Shown: positions 16,926 to 23,869 of the stretch, one piece after another
How the letters are laid out: each line of letters begins with the position of its first letter
Numbering within the stretch: the first letter of the stretch is position 1
Assembly (NCBI RefSeq): GCF_042433515.1
Contig: NZ_JBHLVH010000012.1
Coordinates: 1 to 64,000, forward strand
Source: Kytococcus schroeteri
GTDB taxonomy: Bacteria; Actinomycetota; Actinomycetes; Actinomycetales; Dermatophilaceae
Direction: 5' to 3'
Length of the DNA: 64,000 nucleotides
The notes under the pieces: generated by a model
What the model was told of the DNA's origin: nothing
The model's input: only the letters and a program-made list of their open reading frames with translations
The model's database searches: none
Position numbers and translations under genes: made by a program

Positions 16926-17023
16926 GGGGTGAGCGTAGGCGCATGCTGCGGGTGGGGGCCATACCATCCCAAGTGCAGGCCGACCCTGGGGAGCTTGTCG
17001 GACACGTGAGGTAGACAATCCCT
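16926..17023. promoter_or_regulatory. divergent promoter of DHH-like gene and restriction enzyme
   Basis: Minus strand: a TACGCT -10 ends six bases before ATG 16925. Plus strand: TAGACAAT at 17012-17019 precedes ATG 17024 closely. An interrupted inverted repeat TTGTC (16995-16999) / GACAA (17014-17018), with a CACGTG palindrome between, overlaps the plus-strand promoter and is a candidate operator for controlled endonuclease expression. Confidence 0.5.
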
Positions 17024-18241
17024 ATGGGTTCGATTCCGGTAGATCAGATCCTCCCCAGCGGTGAGCGGGTGCTCGCGCCGGACACCACCCTGTCCGAGAG
17101 TGCGAAAAACCGGCTCCTGCTCGACGCGCTCCCCGGCGCCGAAGCCGCGGTGTACGCGGGGGACCGGGTCGTGCGATTCCGCGACCAGGTCCTGCTCAAG
17201 AAGCAGATCACGCACCTCGGGCGGCCGTGGCCGGAGTTCAAGAAGCGCATCCAGATCCCTCCGCGGTGGCTGGACGTTGCTGCCCAGGCGGCCTCGGAGG
17301 GGCTGACGGTGAGGTTCGTGGGCATCTACAACTACGGGGACGTCACCGTCTTCGTGGACTTCGAGCCTGAGAAATACCTGCTGCGGGCTGCCAACAACTC
17401 CGCGGCGCACCTTGCCACCAACGACCTCTTTCAGGCGCAGACCGAGGGCGTCTTCACGCGGGAGGACAGCAACGGAAACCGGCTGACGAGCGTGCGTGCC
17501 GACCTCTTCCTAGACTACCTCACCGGCGGTGTAGACGAGCAGGACCCGCGGATCGAGGTCTTCGAGCGGTTCAACGGTGAGTTGCTGACGGGGCGCCGGA
17601 TGGAAGCACTGGACGCCATTCGCGAGATGCATGCCGACCGTTGGCCCGACACCTTCCAAGGGGAGTGGCCCGGATTCTACCTCGAGTACCGATTCGACCA
17701 GTTCATCCGGGCGACGGGTCTTGCCCACCGGGTGGCTTTCCAGAAGATGAAGACCAAGGGGGAGTTCGATTTCGATCTGGTGTTCCCAGCCTCAGACCAG
17801 ATCGACTTCTACGGGGACCTCAAGGCCTCCAACATCACGTCCAGGGAGGCGCCGGGCAATGACATGGCAGATCTCCTGCGATGCATTCAGGAGTACGGAC
17901 GGTTCTGGTACGTGCTGTACGAGCACGAGACGTGGCACGCCAAAAACCGTCAGAATCTCGCCACGATCGAGTGGAACGAGTGGAAGCGTTCAGTGGGCAA
18001 GGTGGCGCCGAAGGGATACGACAAGTTGTCCTACGCCGGTCGCTTCAAGGAGGCAGTCCGGTTCCAGCGCATGCACGTGCTCGAACTCAACGAGGCCAAC
18101 CTCAACGTCGTCCTCGGGGAGTTCCACCAGGGCTGTCAGCCTGATGGGTCGACCCGGGCGATGAAGTGCATGATCCGGAAGCGGAACATCGACAACTTCC
18201 GGATCTTCCATGGGGAGGCGCCTGAGCCCACCGGTGTCTGA
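17024..18241 (+). CDS. candidate type II restriction endonuclease (PD-(D/E)XK)
   Basis: A 405-residue protein. Near residues 245-270 it has FDFDLVFPASDQ followed by IDFYGDLKAS, a good PD-(D/E)XK arrangement (acidic residue, then D-x-K). It converges on a C5 methyltransferase gene with one base between stops, the usual partner layout. ApaLI-type enzymes came to mind as a possible family, but I cannot confirm this. No helicase or extra domain is visible, so it should act as a simple type II enzyme. Codon use is clearly less GC-biased than in the chromosome, consistent with horizontal transfer. Confidence 0.65.
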   Translation: MGSIPVDQILPSGERVLAPDTTLSESAKNRLLLDALPGAEAAVYAGDRVVRFRDQVLLKKQITHLGRPWPEFKKRIQIPPRWLDVAAQAASEGLTVRFVGIYNYGDVTVFVDFEPEKYLLRAANNSAAHLATNDLFQAQTEGVFTREDSNGNRLTSVRADLFLDYLTGGVDEQDPRIEVFERFNGELLTGRRMEALDAIREMHADRWPDTFQGEWPGFYLEYRFDQFIRATGLAHRVAFQKMKTKGEFDFDLVFPASDQIDFYGDLKASNITSREAPGNDMADLLRCIQEYGRFWYVLYEHETWHAKNRQNLATIEWNEWKRSVGKVAPKGYDKLSYAGRFKEAVRFQRMHVLELNEANLNVVLGEFHQGCQPDGSTRAMKCMIRKRNIDNFRIFHGEAPEPTGV

Positions 18242-18242
18242 C

Positions 18243-19742
18243 TCAGCCGGCGAGATCGAGTTGCTGTGCAGCGGGCTCGTGCTGGGCGAGAACCCCGGTG
18301 GGGCTCAGCGGCGCTCGGCGGACCGCCTCGACCACGGCGGTCCCGCCCGGCGTAGTGCGGAGCAGTTCCTCGTCGCGCTTCACGTGCTCGCGCAGCACGT
18401 GCCACACCGCGCCGACATTCACGCCGTTGCCCATCTGCTTGTACGTGGCAGAGGACGGCTGGTTGAGGAACGTGAACGAGTCGGGGAGACCCTGCAGGCG
18501 AGCTGTCTCCCGCGGTGAGAGGCGCCGCCGGCGCGGCCCCACGATCGACGTCTGCGTGATGGCGACCAGGGCCGGCAGGTACGTGGGCTTCTTCGCGCGG
18601 ATGCCTGAGGGGCGCATGTGCATGACGGTGTCCCACAACCGAGGGGTGTCCTGGGCCTGCCACTCCAGCTTGCGGCGCGAGGCGGGGAAGTCATCCGTAT
18701 AGATCCCGTACTCGTGAGCCCACGGGATGATCACGCGGAAGTGGTTCTGCAGCATCTCGTAGTTGCGTCGCAGATGGGACTGCTTCCATGCCGGCAGCTC
18801 GCGGTCGATGTGCGGCGTCGTCAGGGAGTCCGGCACCTCGATGTGAGAACGCTTCCACGGGATGGCGCGCATCTCGCGAAAGTCCATCCACGAGTCCGCC
18901 CAGATGGGGTGGCCCGGGAGCCGCTGGCCGCGCATGTCCTTGCGCATGCGGACGACGAACTCGTCCCATGCGTCGATCCACCGGCGTTCGGCCTCGGTGA
19001 GGTTGCATCCGGGGACGTTGTGCGTGTCGTCGAGCAGGTCCTCGAGGTGCCATCCTTCGGTGAGGGACTTCGGGTTGAAGAGTTCTCCCACGTCCGCGCC
19101 CTCCCAGACCGTCGACAGGGACGGGGCCTGAGGAAAGCGATCCTTCATCGTGGTCACCGGTGCGGGGCCGCCGTCCAGTGCGTCGTGCCGAACCTGGTCA
19201 GGGGCGTAGGTCGCGGTGATGAACACGCGCTCGCGCACCTGGGGTGATCCGCCCATCTCCGGCGGAAGCAGGTGCGGGGAGAACACGGCCGGCTCCTCCG
19301 AGACGTGATACCCCTCCTCCCGCAGGGTCTCGATGATGACGGCCCACTCGTGCCGGTGACGGGGGCCGATCAAGTTGCGCACGTTCTCCAGCAGTACGAC
19401 AGCAGGGTGGTGGGCCTTGATCACCGAGGCGATGTTGAAGAAGAGGGTCCCTCGCGCCTCATCCATGCCGCGTTGGGCACCCGACTTGGAGAACGGCTGG
19501 CAGGGGAAGCCTGCACAGAGCACGTCGTGTGCGGGGACGTTCATGATGCCCCGGTCGTCGTCAGCGTCCTGGGTGATGTCCCCCAGGGCGGCGTGCCCCC
19601 AGTTGGCCTCGTAGACCGCCGCTGCCTGCTTGTCGATCTCCACCGCGTACACGCACTCGCCGCCCATCGCCTTGAGGGCGGCGTGGAACCCGCCGATGCC
19701 TGCAAACAGGTCGACGAAGCGGAAAGGGGGGGAGTGGTGCAT
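18243..19742 (-). CDS. DNA (cytosine-5-)-methyltransferase of a type II R-M system
   Basis: A 499-residue C5-MTase with motif I FVDLFAGIGGF (9-19), motif IV GFPCQPFSKSG with catalytic Cys81, motif VI LLENVRNL (~E125), QVRERVFI (VIII), and RLSPRETARLQGLPDSF plus YKQMGNGVNV (IX-X) near the end. The variable/target-recognition region (~190-400) is long, so the enzyme exceeds the usual 330-420 residues. ATG 19742 is preceded by TACGAT and seven bases on this strand (leaderless), and ATG 19751 would lie inside that -10. It pairs with the convergent endonuclease candidate to protect host DNA. Confidence 0.93.
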   Translation of the reverse strand: MHHSPPFRFVDLFAGIGGFHAALKAMGGECVYAVEIDKQAAAVYEANWGHAALGDITQDADDDRGIMNVPAHDVLCAGFPCQPFSKSGAQRGMDEARGTLFFNIASVIKAHHPAVVLLENVRNLIGPRHRHEWAVIIETLREEGYHVSEEPAVFSPHLLPPEMGGSPQVRERVFITATYAPDQVRHDALDGGPAPVTTMKDRFPQAPSLSTVWEGADVGELFNPKSLTEGWHLEDLLDDTHNVPGCNLTEAERRWIDAWDEFVVRMRKDMRGQRLPGHPIWADSWMDFREMRAIPWKRSHIEVPDSLTTPHIDRELPAWKQSHLRRNYEMLQNHFRVIIPWAHEYGIYTDDFPASRRKLEWQAQDTPRLWDTVMHMRPSGIRAKKPTYLPALVAITQTSIVGPRRRRLSPRETARLQGLPDSFTFLNQPSSATYKQMGNGVNVGAVWHVLREHVKRDEELLRTTPGGTAVVEAVRRAPLSPTGVLAQHEPAAQQLDLAG

Positions 19743-19749
19743 GCTGCAC

Positions 19750-19782
19750 ATCGTACCAGCCGAGCTGAGCTGGTGTACTAAT
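19750..19782. promoter_or_regulatory. divergent promoters with central palindrome at the methyltransferase gene
   Basis: The minus-strand -10 (TACGAT, complement of 19750-19755) drives the methyltransferase, and the plus-strand -10 (TACTAAT, 19776-19782) drives the gene at 19851. Between them, 19755-19774 is an imperfect 20-bp palindrome with ACCAGC...GCTGGT arms and an AGCT centre. It could be an autoregulatory operator. Confidence 0.5.
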
Positions 19783-19850
19783 GTGTGTGGGTGGCGGAGG
19801 GGCAGTCTTGGGTGAGTGATAGCACTGCGATCTCGAAGGAGGAGGAGACC

Positions 19851-20138
19851 TTGTCCCCGATCAACCACTTCCAGCTCGTGTTCGATCGCGGAGCAAACCG
19901 CCTCCGCGAGGTCACCGAGTTCCGGGGTGACCTCGGCGCGGCGATCGAGGCCTACGCCACGGCGGAGGACCGCCACCGGGCCAACGATCGCATCGACATC
20001 GTCCTGGTCGGGGCGGGCTCGTTGGAGTCAGTTCGTGTCACCCACTCGACCTACTTCGAGCAACCAGAGAGCGACGCCTTCGCCGTCCGCGCTGCGAGCC
20101 TCGCCCGGTTCTCGTGCGAAGATCACCCGACCACGTGA
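19851..20138 (+). CDS. small hypothetical soluble protein
   Basis: 95 residues, function unknown. No signal peptide or membrane segment; mixed alpha/beta character with a FRGDLGAAIEAYATAEDR helix and a hydrophobic strand DIVLVGAGS, about a third of it charged. The start is TTG 19851, chosen because AAGGAGGAGGAG lies 4-5 bases upstream; a GTG at 19812 is also in frame. Transcription probably starts near 19789 from the TACTAAT element, giving a ~60-base leader. It sits at the edge of the R-M locus but shows nothing that ties it to defence. Confidence 0.6.
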   Translation: MSPINHFQLVFDRGANRLREVTEFRGDLGAAIEAYATAEDRHRANDRIDIVLVGAGSLESVRVTHSTYFEQPESDAFAVRAASLARFSCEDHPTT

Positions 20139-20168
20139 CCCAACCCGCACACCGCCCCAGGAGGGACC

Positions 20169-20429
20169 GTGACCCGGCCCGCACTCGGCCGCCGTTCGGT
20201 GTGGCGCCTGCCGTGGCGCATGCGCACGGGCACGTGGATGGCCGACTGCATGGACCTCGCCGGAGGCGCCCCGACCGGATCGGACCCGATCAGCGGCACC
20301 CTCGGCTGCCTCATGCTGCTCCCGGCGGCGCTGCTGTTCCCCTTCTGGCTGGTGGAGTTCGTCCTCGAGCTGGTGCTGTGGCCGTTCGTCGTGGCTGGCC
20401 GTGCCGTGCAGCGTCTGTGGGCCGGTTGA
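20169..20429 (+). CDS. small membrane protein, hypothetical
   Basis: 86 residues. A basic N-terminus (RRSVWRLPWRMR) leads to a long hydrophobic region (LMLLPAALLFPFWLVEFVLE then LVLWPFVVAG), enough for two tight membrane helices. GTG 20169 has AGGAGGG at a 3-4 base distance. Function is unknown. It lies 30 bp after the previous gene and may be cotranscribed with it. Confidence 0.6.
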   Translation: MTRPALGRRSVWRLPWRMRTGTWMADCMDLAGGAPTGSDPISGTLGCLMLLPAALLFPFWLVEFVLELVLWPFVVAGRAVQRLWAG

Positions 20430-20474
20430 GACACTGACGCCGTCCAGCCGCACCCAGACCCGCCCAGGAGTTCT

Positions 20475-20870
20475 GTGAACGCCCTCGCCACCGCCGTCGT
20501 CCTGCTCGCGCTCGCCGCCCTCATCGCCCACGGGGTGTCGCTCGTGGTCGGCCCGGGGCGGGCGGACCGCCGTCGCGAGCTGGAGGAGCTGGGCGTGGTG
20601 CCTTTCGTGGCGCTGTGGGGGTTCAGCGCCTTGCTGCTGATCGTGGTCCGCAGCCTCCACGGCGATGCCGGACTCGCCCACCTGCTCACCACCACCGGTG
20701 TCTGGACGAGCGCGCTGGGTGTGGCGTTCGCGCTGGCCGGAGGTGCGTTCGCCGCCACCCGCTGGCTGCTGGGCAGGGGGCCGGACCGCCCGTCCTGGAA
20801 CATGCCGGTCGCCAGCATCTCGGCCGGCGCCGCGGTCGCACTGGTGGGCATGAGCACCTTGCCGCTCTGA
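20475..20870 (+). CDS. three- to four-helix membrane protein, hypothetical
   Basis: 131 residues with hydrophobic helices at about 4-26, 41-60, 76-100 and 110-128, separated by short charged loops (GPGRADRRRELEELG). GTG 20475 follows AGGAG. Function unknown. The last 50 bases (AGAAVALVGMSTLPL and stop) recur at 21438-21487, and the last 20 again at 22556-22575, so this gene, or a lost sister copy, has been duplicated. Confidence 0.6.
   Translation: MNALATAVVLLALAALIAHGVSLVVGPGRADRRRELEELGVVPFVALWGFSALLLIVVRSLHGDAGLAHLLTTTGVWTSALGVAFALAGGAFAATRWLLGRGPDRPSWNMPVASISAGAAVALVGMSTLPL
20821..20870 (+). repeat. gene-end repeat, full copy inside the 20475-20870 gene
   Basis: 50 bases encoding the end of the membrane protein. 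They match 21438-21487 at 46 of 50 positions. The terminal 20-mer TGAGCACC(T/C)TGCCGCTCTGA also matches 22556-22575. Confidence 0.85.
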
Positions 20871-20886
20871 CAGGCTGGTCGGCCCC

Positions 20887-21228
20887 TCAGGCAGTCGACC
20901 CGACGGCTTCCTCGTGATGGGATCGGTCACCACTCCTGACGCTGTTGACGATCTCCACGGCTCCCAGTGCCAGCGCGAGGAACGGCCACGCGTCCAGCGC
21001 GTCACCGCGGAGGGCCCAGACGAACCCGGCCGTAACGGAGGCGCCGGCCACGAGCCACCCCAGAACCCGCTGCGGTGCACCGGCCAGCCACATGGTGACG
21101 ACCAAGAAGGCGGCGAGTATGCAAAGGGTGGTCACGTACGCCGTGCCAGCGGAGGCCAAGGCCCAACTCAGAGCACCGGTGGCGGCAACGATCGCCAGCG
21201 TCCAGACGGACTTGTAGGTCGCAGACAT
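20887..21228 (-). CDS. small integral membrane protein, hypothetical
   Basis: 113 residues with three or four hydrophobic helices (SVWTLAIVAATGALSWALAS, TLCILAAFLVVTMWLAG, VLGWLVAGASVTAGFVW, AWPFLALALGAVEIVNSV) and a short polar C-terminus. ATG 21228 is well supported by GAGGAGTGAGG directly upstream; the longer open frame from 21474 has no such signal. It converges on the 20475-20870 gene with 16 bp between. Function unknown. Confidence 0.65.
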   Translation of the reverse strand: MSATYKSVWTLAIVAATGALSWALASAGTAYVTTLCILAAFLVVTMWLAGAPQRVLGWLVAGASVTAGFVWALRGDALDAWPFLALALGAVEIVNSVRSGDRSHHEEAVGSTA

Positions 21229-21583
21229 CCTCACTCCTCGGGCGGTCAGCCGATCGGGCTCGTTCGACGCCGGCACGCCGAACCGTGGACGAGATGTGTT
21301 GTGTGCACGGGTTCCCCTCATGAATCGATGGCGCAGGGCCTTTCTTGCGTGAGTGTCCCCACCGTCTCGCTCGCTGGGGTCGGAGGAAACCCGAGCGAGC
21401 GAATCTTGACGAAGTGTTGAAGGACGCCCCCCGCCGTCGGCCGGCGCCGCGGCCGCCCTGGTGGGGATGAGCACCCTGCCGCTCTGAGGTGTGCGCCGGC
21501 ATGTGGATGCCGTGACGCGGGAAGTCGGTGGTGATGTGCATCATGGCCGGGAGACTGCGAACTGAGGATACGAGGAGAGCGCG
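21229..21583. other. intergenic region with gene-end relic and hairpin
   Basis: 355 bases without a gene. It holds the promoter region of the minus-strand membrane protein, a 9-bp inverted repeat TCGCTCGCT (21367-21375) / AGCGAGCGA (21394-21402), and a 50-bp copy (21438-21487) of the end of the gene at 20475-20870 with no start or body. Composition is lower in GC than the flanks. Nothing else coding is visible. Confidence 0.6.
21438..21487 (+). repeat. gene-end repeat, orphan copy
   Basis: 46 of 50 bases match 20821-20870, including the stop codon, but no upstream coding sequence remains. It is the scar of a deleted or replaced paralogue. Confidence 0.8.
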
Positions 21584-22558
21584 ATGGGGCGCGGCGGTAC
21601 CACCTTTCTGTTCCTGAGCGGCGCGCTGCGGCACGCTGAGAGCCAGCAGGCCATGCGGGGTCTGCACGCGGAACTCGACGCACTGCGTGCCGACCAGGCG
21701 GTGAACCAGCATCAGGCTGCCCAGCTGGCCCATGAACAGCTGCTCGAGGCTCAACGGCAAAGTGATCTGCAGGCCCGTGCGAACTTTGCCCACTGGAGGC
21801 AGACCCCGGACGGTCAGCACTATCTCGCCTGGCAGGACGCTGCCCTGCCCCTGTTGGACGTCGCTCGCGAGCGTGATGCCTTCGTGCGTGGGCGGGTTGT
21901 CAGTGCATGGGCGGAGGAGGAGCGAACCAAACCGGTCAGGCCGCCGGAGCACTACGTGCACGGCACGCCTCAGGGGCCACGCGTCCCACGTCTGTGGATC
22001 CCGGCCTTGGTGTGCCTTGTCCTGTGGATCGTCTGCATCGCAGCGGCCGCGCCGTACATCGCCAACGACGAGCAGGAGCTCACCCCGCTGACGTGGGCCC
22101 TCTCGTTGGGTGTTCTTTTCCTGCCGGGCATCGCGATCCTGCTCGCCGCGATCTGGGGGATCATGTTGTTGGTCAGCGCCCGGGAGATGCAGGCACACCG
22201 CCGGTACAAGCGGCAGGCTGTTGCGTGGAACGCCTGGAGGTCCGCGGCTCACGAGCGGATCGGTGCGTGGACGGACACCCCACCCCAGTGGACGGCAGAC
22301 GCGACCCGGGGCGATGCCTACCTTGCCCGGGTGAACCAACTGGTCGACTCGGCCGCCGAGCTCCTGCCCCCGCCGGAGTCCCTGCCGGACCTGTACCTGC
22401 CCGAGATCGGGGAGCGGTACGTCGCTGGCACGGTGGCACACCAAGCTGTCCTTGACCTGGCGGCGCTCGCCGAGAAGCAGCGTGCGACCACCCGCGAGGC
22501 GTTGGACGAGATCGCGCGGTTGGGGCACGAGCACGGCGTGTACGAGGACGACGTCTGA
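21584..22558 (+). CDS. coiled-coil membrane protein with LDExARL-EHGxYxDDV tail
   Basis: 324 residues, unknown function. Residues ~15-75 are charged, heptad-rich and predicted helical or coiled-coil (RHAESQQAMRGLHAELDALR). Two membrane helices follow (~135-155, LWIPALVCLVLWIVCIAAAA, and ~168-195, WALSLGVLFLPGIAILLAAI). A soluble C-terminal domain ends EALDEIARLGHEHGVYEDDV, the same tail as the 107-residue protein at 15364-15687. ATG 21584 follows GAGGAGAG. The stop is embedded in a 20-bp copy of the neighbouring gene-end repeat, showing recent rearrangement at this border of the island. Confidence 0.65.
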   Translation: MGRGGTTFLFLSGALRHAESQQAMRGLHAELDALRADQAVNQHQAAQLAHEQLLEAQRQSDLQARANFAHWRQTPDGQHYLAWQDAALPLLDVARERDAFVRGRVVSAWAEEERTKPVRPPEHYVHGTPQGPRVPRLWIPALVCLVLWIVCIAAAAPYIANDEQELTPLTWALSLGVLFLPGIAILLAAIWGIMLLVSAREMQAHRRYKRQAVAWNAWRSAAHERIGAWTDTPPQWTADATRGDAYLARVNQLVDSAAELLPPPESLPDLYLPEIGERYVAGTVAHQAVLDLAALAEKQRATTREALDEIARLGHEHGVYEDDV

Positions 22559-22575
22559 GCACCCTGCCGCTCTGA
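22528..22575 (+). repeat. composite gene-end repeat (right edge of island)
   Basis: 22528-22560 is the partner of 15657-15689 (29/33 identical). Overlapping it, 22556-22575 matches the last 20 bases of the 20475-20870 gene and of the orphan copy at 21468-21487. Two repeat families therefore meet exactly at this stop codon, as at a recombination junction. Confidence 0.75.
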
Positions 22576-22641
22576 GGCGCTTCACCGGGCCCGGCCCGCG
22601 CGCCCTGCCCGGTACCCCGCGCCCCACGTATCCTGCGCACC

Positions 22642-23841
22642 ATGCCCGCCCTCCCCCTCGCCGACCTGGCCGCCCTCCGCGAGGCGTGGCTCACCAACCT
22701 CACCGCAGAGCTGCCCGCCGCCCGCAACCTCCGCGAGCGCATCCACGCCGCCCCGCACCTCTCCGGCGACGAGGAGGCCACGGCCCTGCTGCTGGAGGAC
22801 GCCCTCGACCTGCGCATGGAGCGCATCGCCCAGACCGGCCGCATCGGCCGCATCGGACCCGCCGGCGGCCCCTCGGTCATGCTCCGCGCGGAGATGGACG
22901 CCCTGCCCGTCGAGGAGGCCACCGGCGCCCCCTACGCCTCCACCAACGGGGCCATGCACGCCTGCGGGCACGACGTGCACATGGCCGCCCTGGTGGCCTG
23001 CGTGCGCGCCGCCCGCGGCCTGGACCTGCCGGTGGGCCTGGTGCCGCTGCTGCAGCCCCGCGAGGAGGCCCCGCCGCACGGCGCCTACGACGTGGTGAGC
23101 AGCGGCGTCCTCGACGAGCACCAGGTGGGCGTCTCGGTGGGCGCCCACGTGCACGCTGCCGTGCCGTTGGGCAGCGTGTCCACCGGCGGGGGAGTGGTCA
23201 ACGCCGCCGCCGACAGCTTCCACATCACGGTGCACGGGTCCGGCGGGCACGGCGCCTACCCGCACACCGGCAACGACGTGATGGCGGCCGTGGCCACCAT
23301 CGCGCTGGGCCTGCAGGACGTGGTGCGCAAGGTGGTGAACCCCATGCGCCCCGTGGTGCTGACCGTCGGTCACCTCGAGGCCGGGCCGGACGCGGACAAC
23401 GTATTGCCCGAGGACGGGCGCATCCGCGGCACGCTGCGCACCGTGGACGCCGACGACCGCGCCCGCGTGCAGGACGCGGTGCGCCTGCACGCCCTGCGCA
23501 TCGCCGAGGCATTCGGGGTGCGCGCGGAGGTCTCGCACACCCGGGGGATGCCGGTGCTGGCCAACGACGAGCGGCTCGTTGGCTTCACCGACCGCTGGCT
23601 CATGGAGTCCGGCATCCGCGCCGCCGAGCCGATGCGCTCGATGGGGGCCGACGACTTCTCGTTCTTCACCGACCGCATGCCCGGGCTCATGGCCTTCGTG
23701 GGCACGCGCCCCCTCGACGGCGAGGGCGGCCCCGGCCTGCACGACGCGCGCTTCCTGCCGCCCGCCGAGGTGATCGGCACCATGGCGCGCACGCTGGTGG
23801 CCGGCTACCTCGGCGGTGTGCAGGTGCTGGCCGAGGGCTGA
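22642..23841 (+). CDS. M20-family amidohydrolase / metallopeptidase
   Basis: 399 residues of the M20D amidohydrolase group (IAA-amino-acid hydrolase, N-acyl amino-acid amidohydrolase type). Zinc-site motifs are MHACGHDVHMA (~residue 108-118), LQPREEAPPHGA with the general-base Glu pair, and the C-terminal SMGADDFSFF. The dimerisation domain has HGSGGHGAYPHTGNDV. It probably hydrolyses an N-acylated amino acid or peptide in the cytoplasm; the substrate is unknown. ATG 22642 is 7 bases after TATCCT (leaderless). A hairpin downstream separates it from the convergent cell-wall hydrolase. Confidence 0.88.
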   Translation: MPALPLADLAALREAWLTNLTAELPAARNLRERIHAAPHLSGDEEATALLLEDALDLRMERIAQTGRIGRIGPAGGPSVMLRAEMDALPVEEATGAPYASTNGAMHACGHDVHMAALVACVRAARGLDLPVGLVPLLQPREEAPPHGAYDVVSSGVLDEHQVGVSVGAHVHAAVPLGSVSTGGGVVNAAADSFHITVHGSGGHGAYPHTGNDVMAAVATIALGLQDVVRKVVNPMRPVVLTVGHLEAGPDADNVLPEDGRIRGTLRTVDADDRARVQDAVRLHALRIAEAFGVRAEVSHTRGMPVLANDERLVGFTDRWLMESGIRAAEPMRSMGADDFSFFTDRMPGLMAFVGTRPLDGEGGPGLHDARFLPPAEVIGTMARTLVAGYLGGVQVLAEG

Positions 23842-23869
23842 GGCGCGGGCGCGGAGCCCGGTGCCTCAG
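23838..23869. terminator. bidirectional terminator-like hairpin
   Basis: CTGAGGC (23838-23844) pairs with GCCTCAG (23863-23869), with an inner GGGC/GCCC stem. It overlaps both stop codons of the convergent genes. No T-run is present, so strength is uncertain. Confidence 0.5.
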
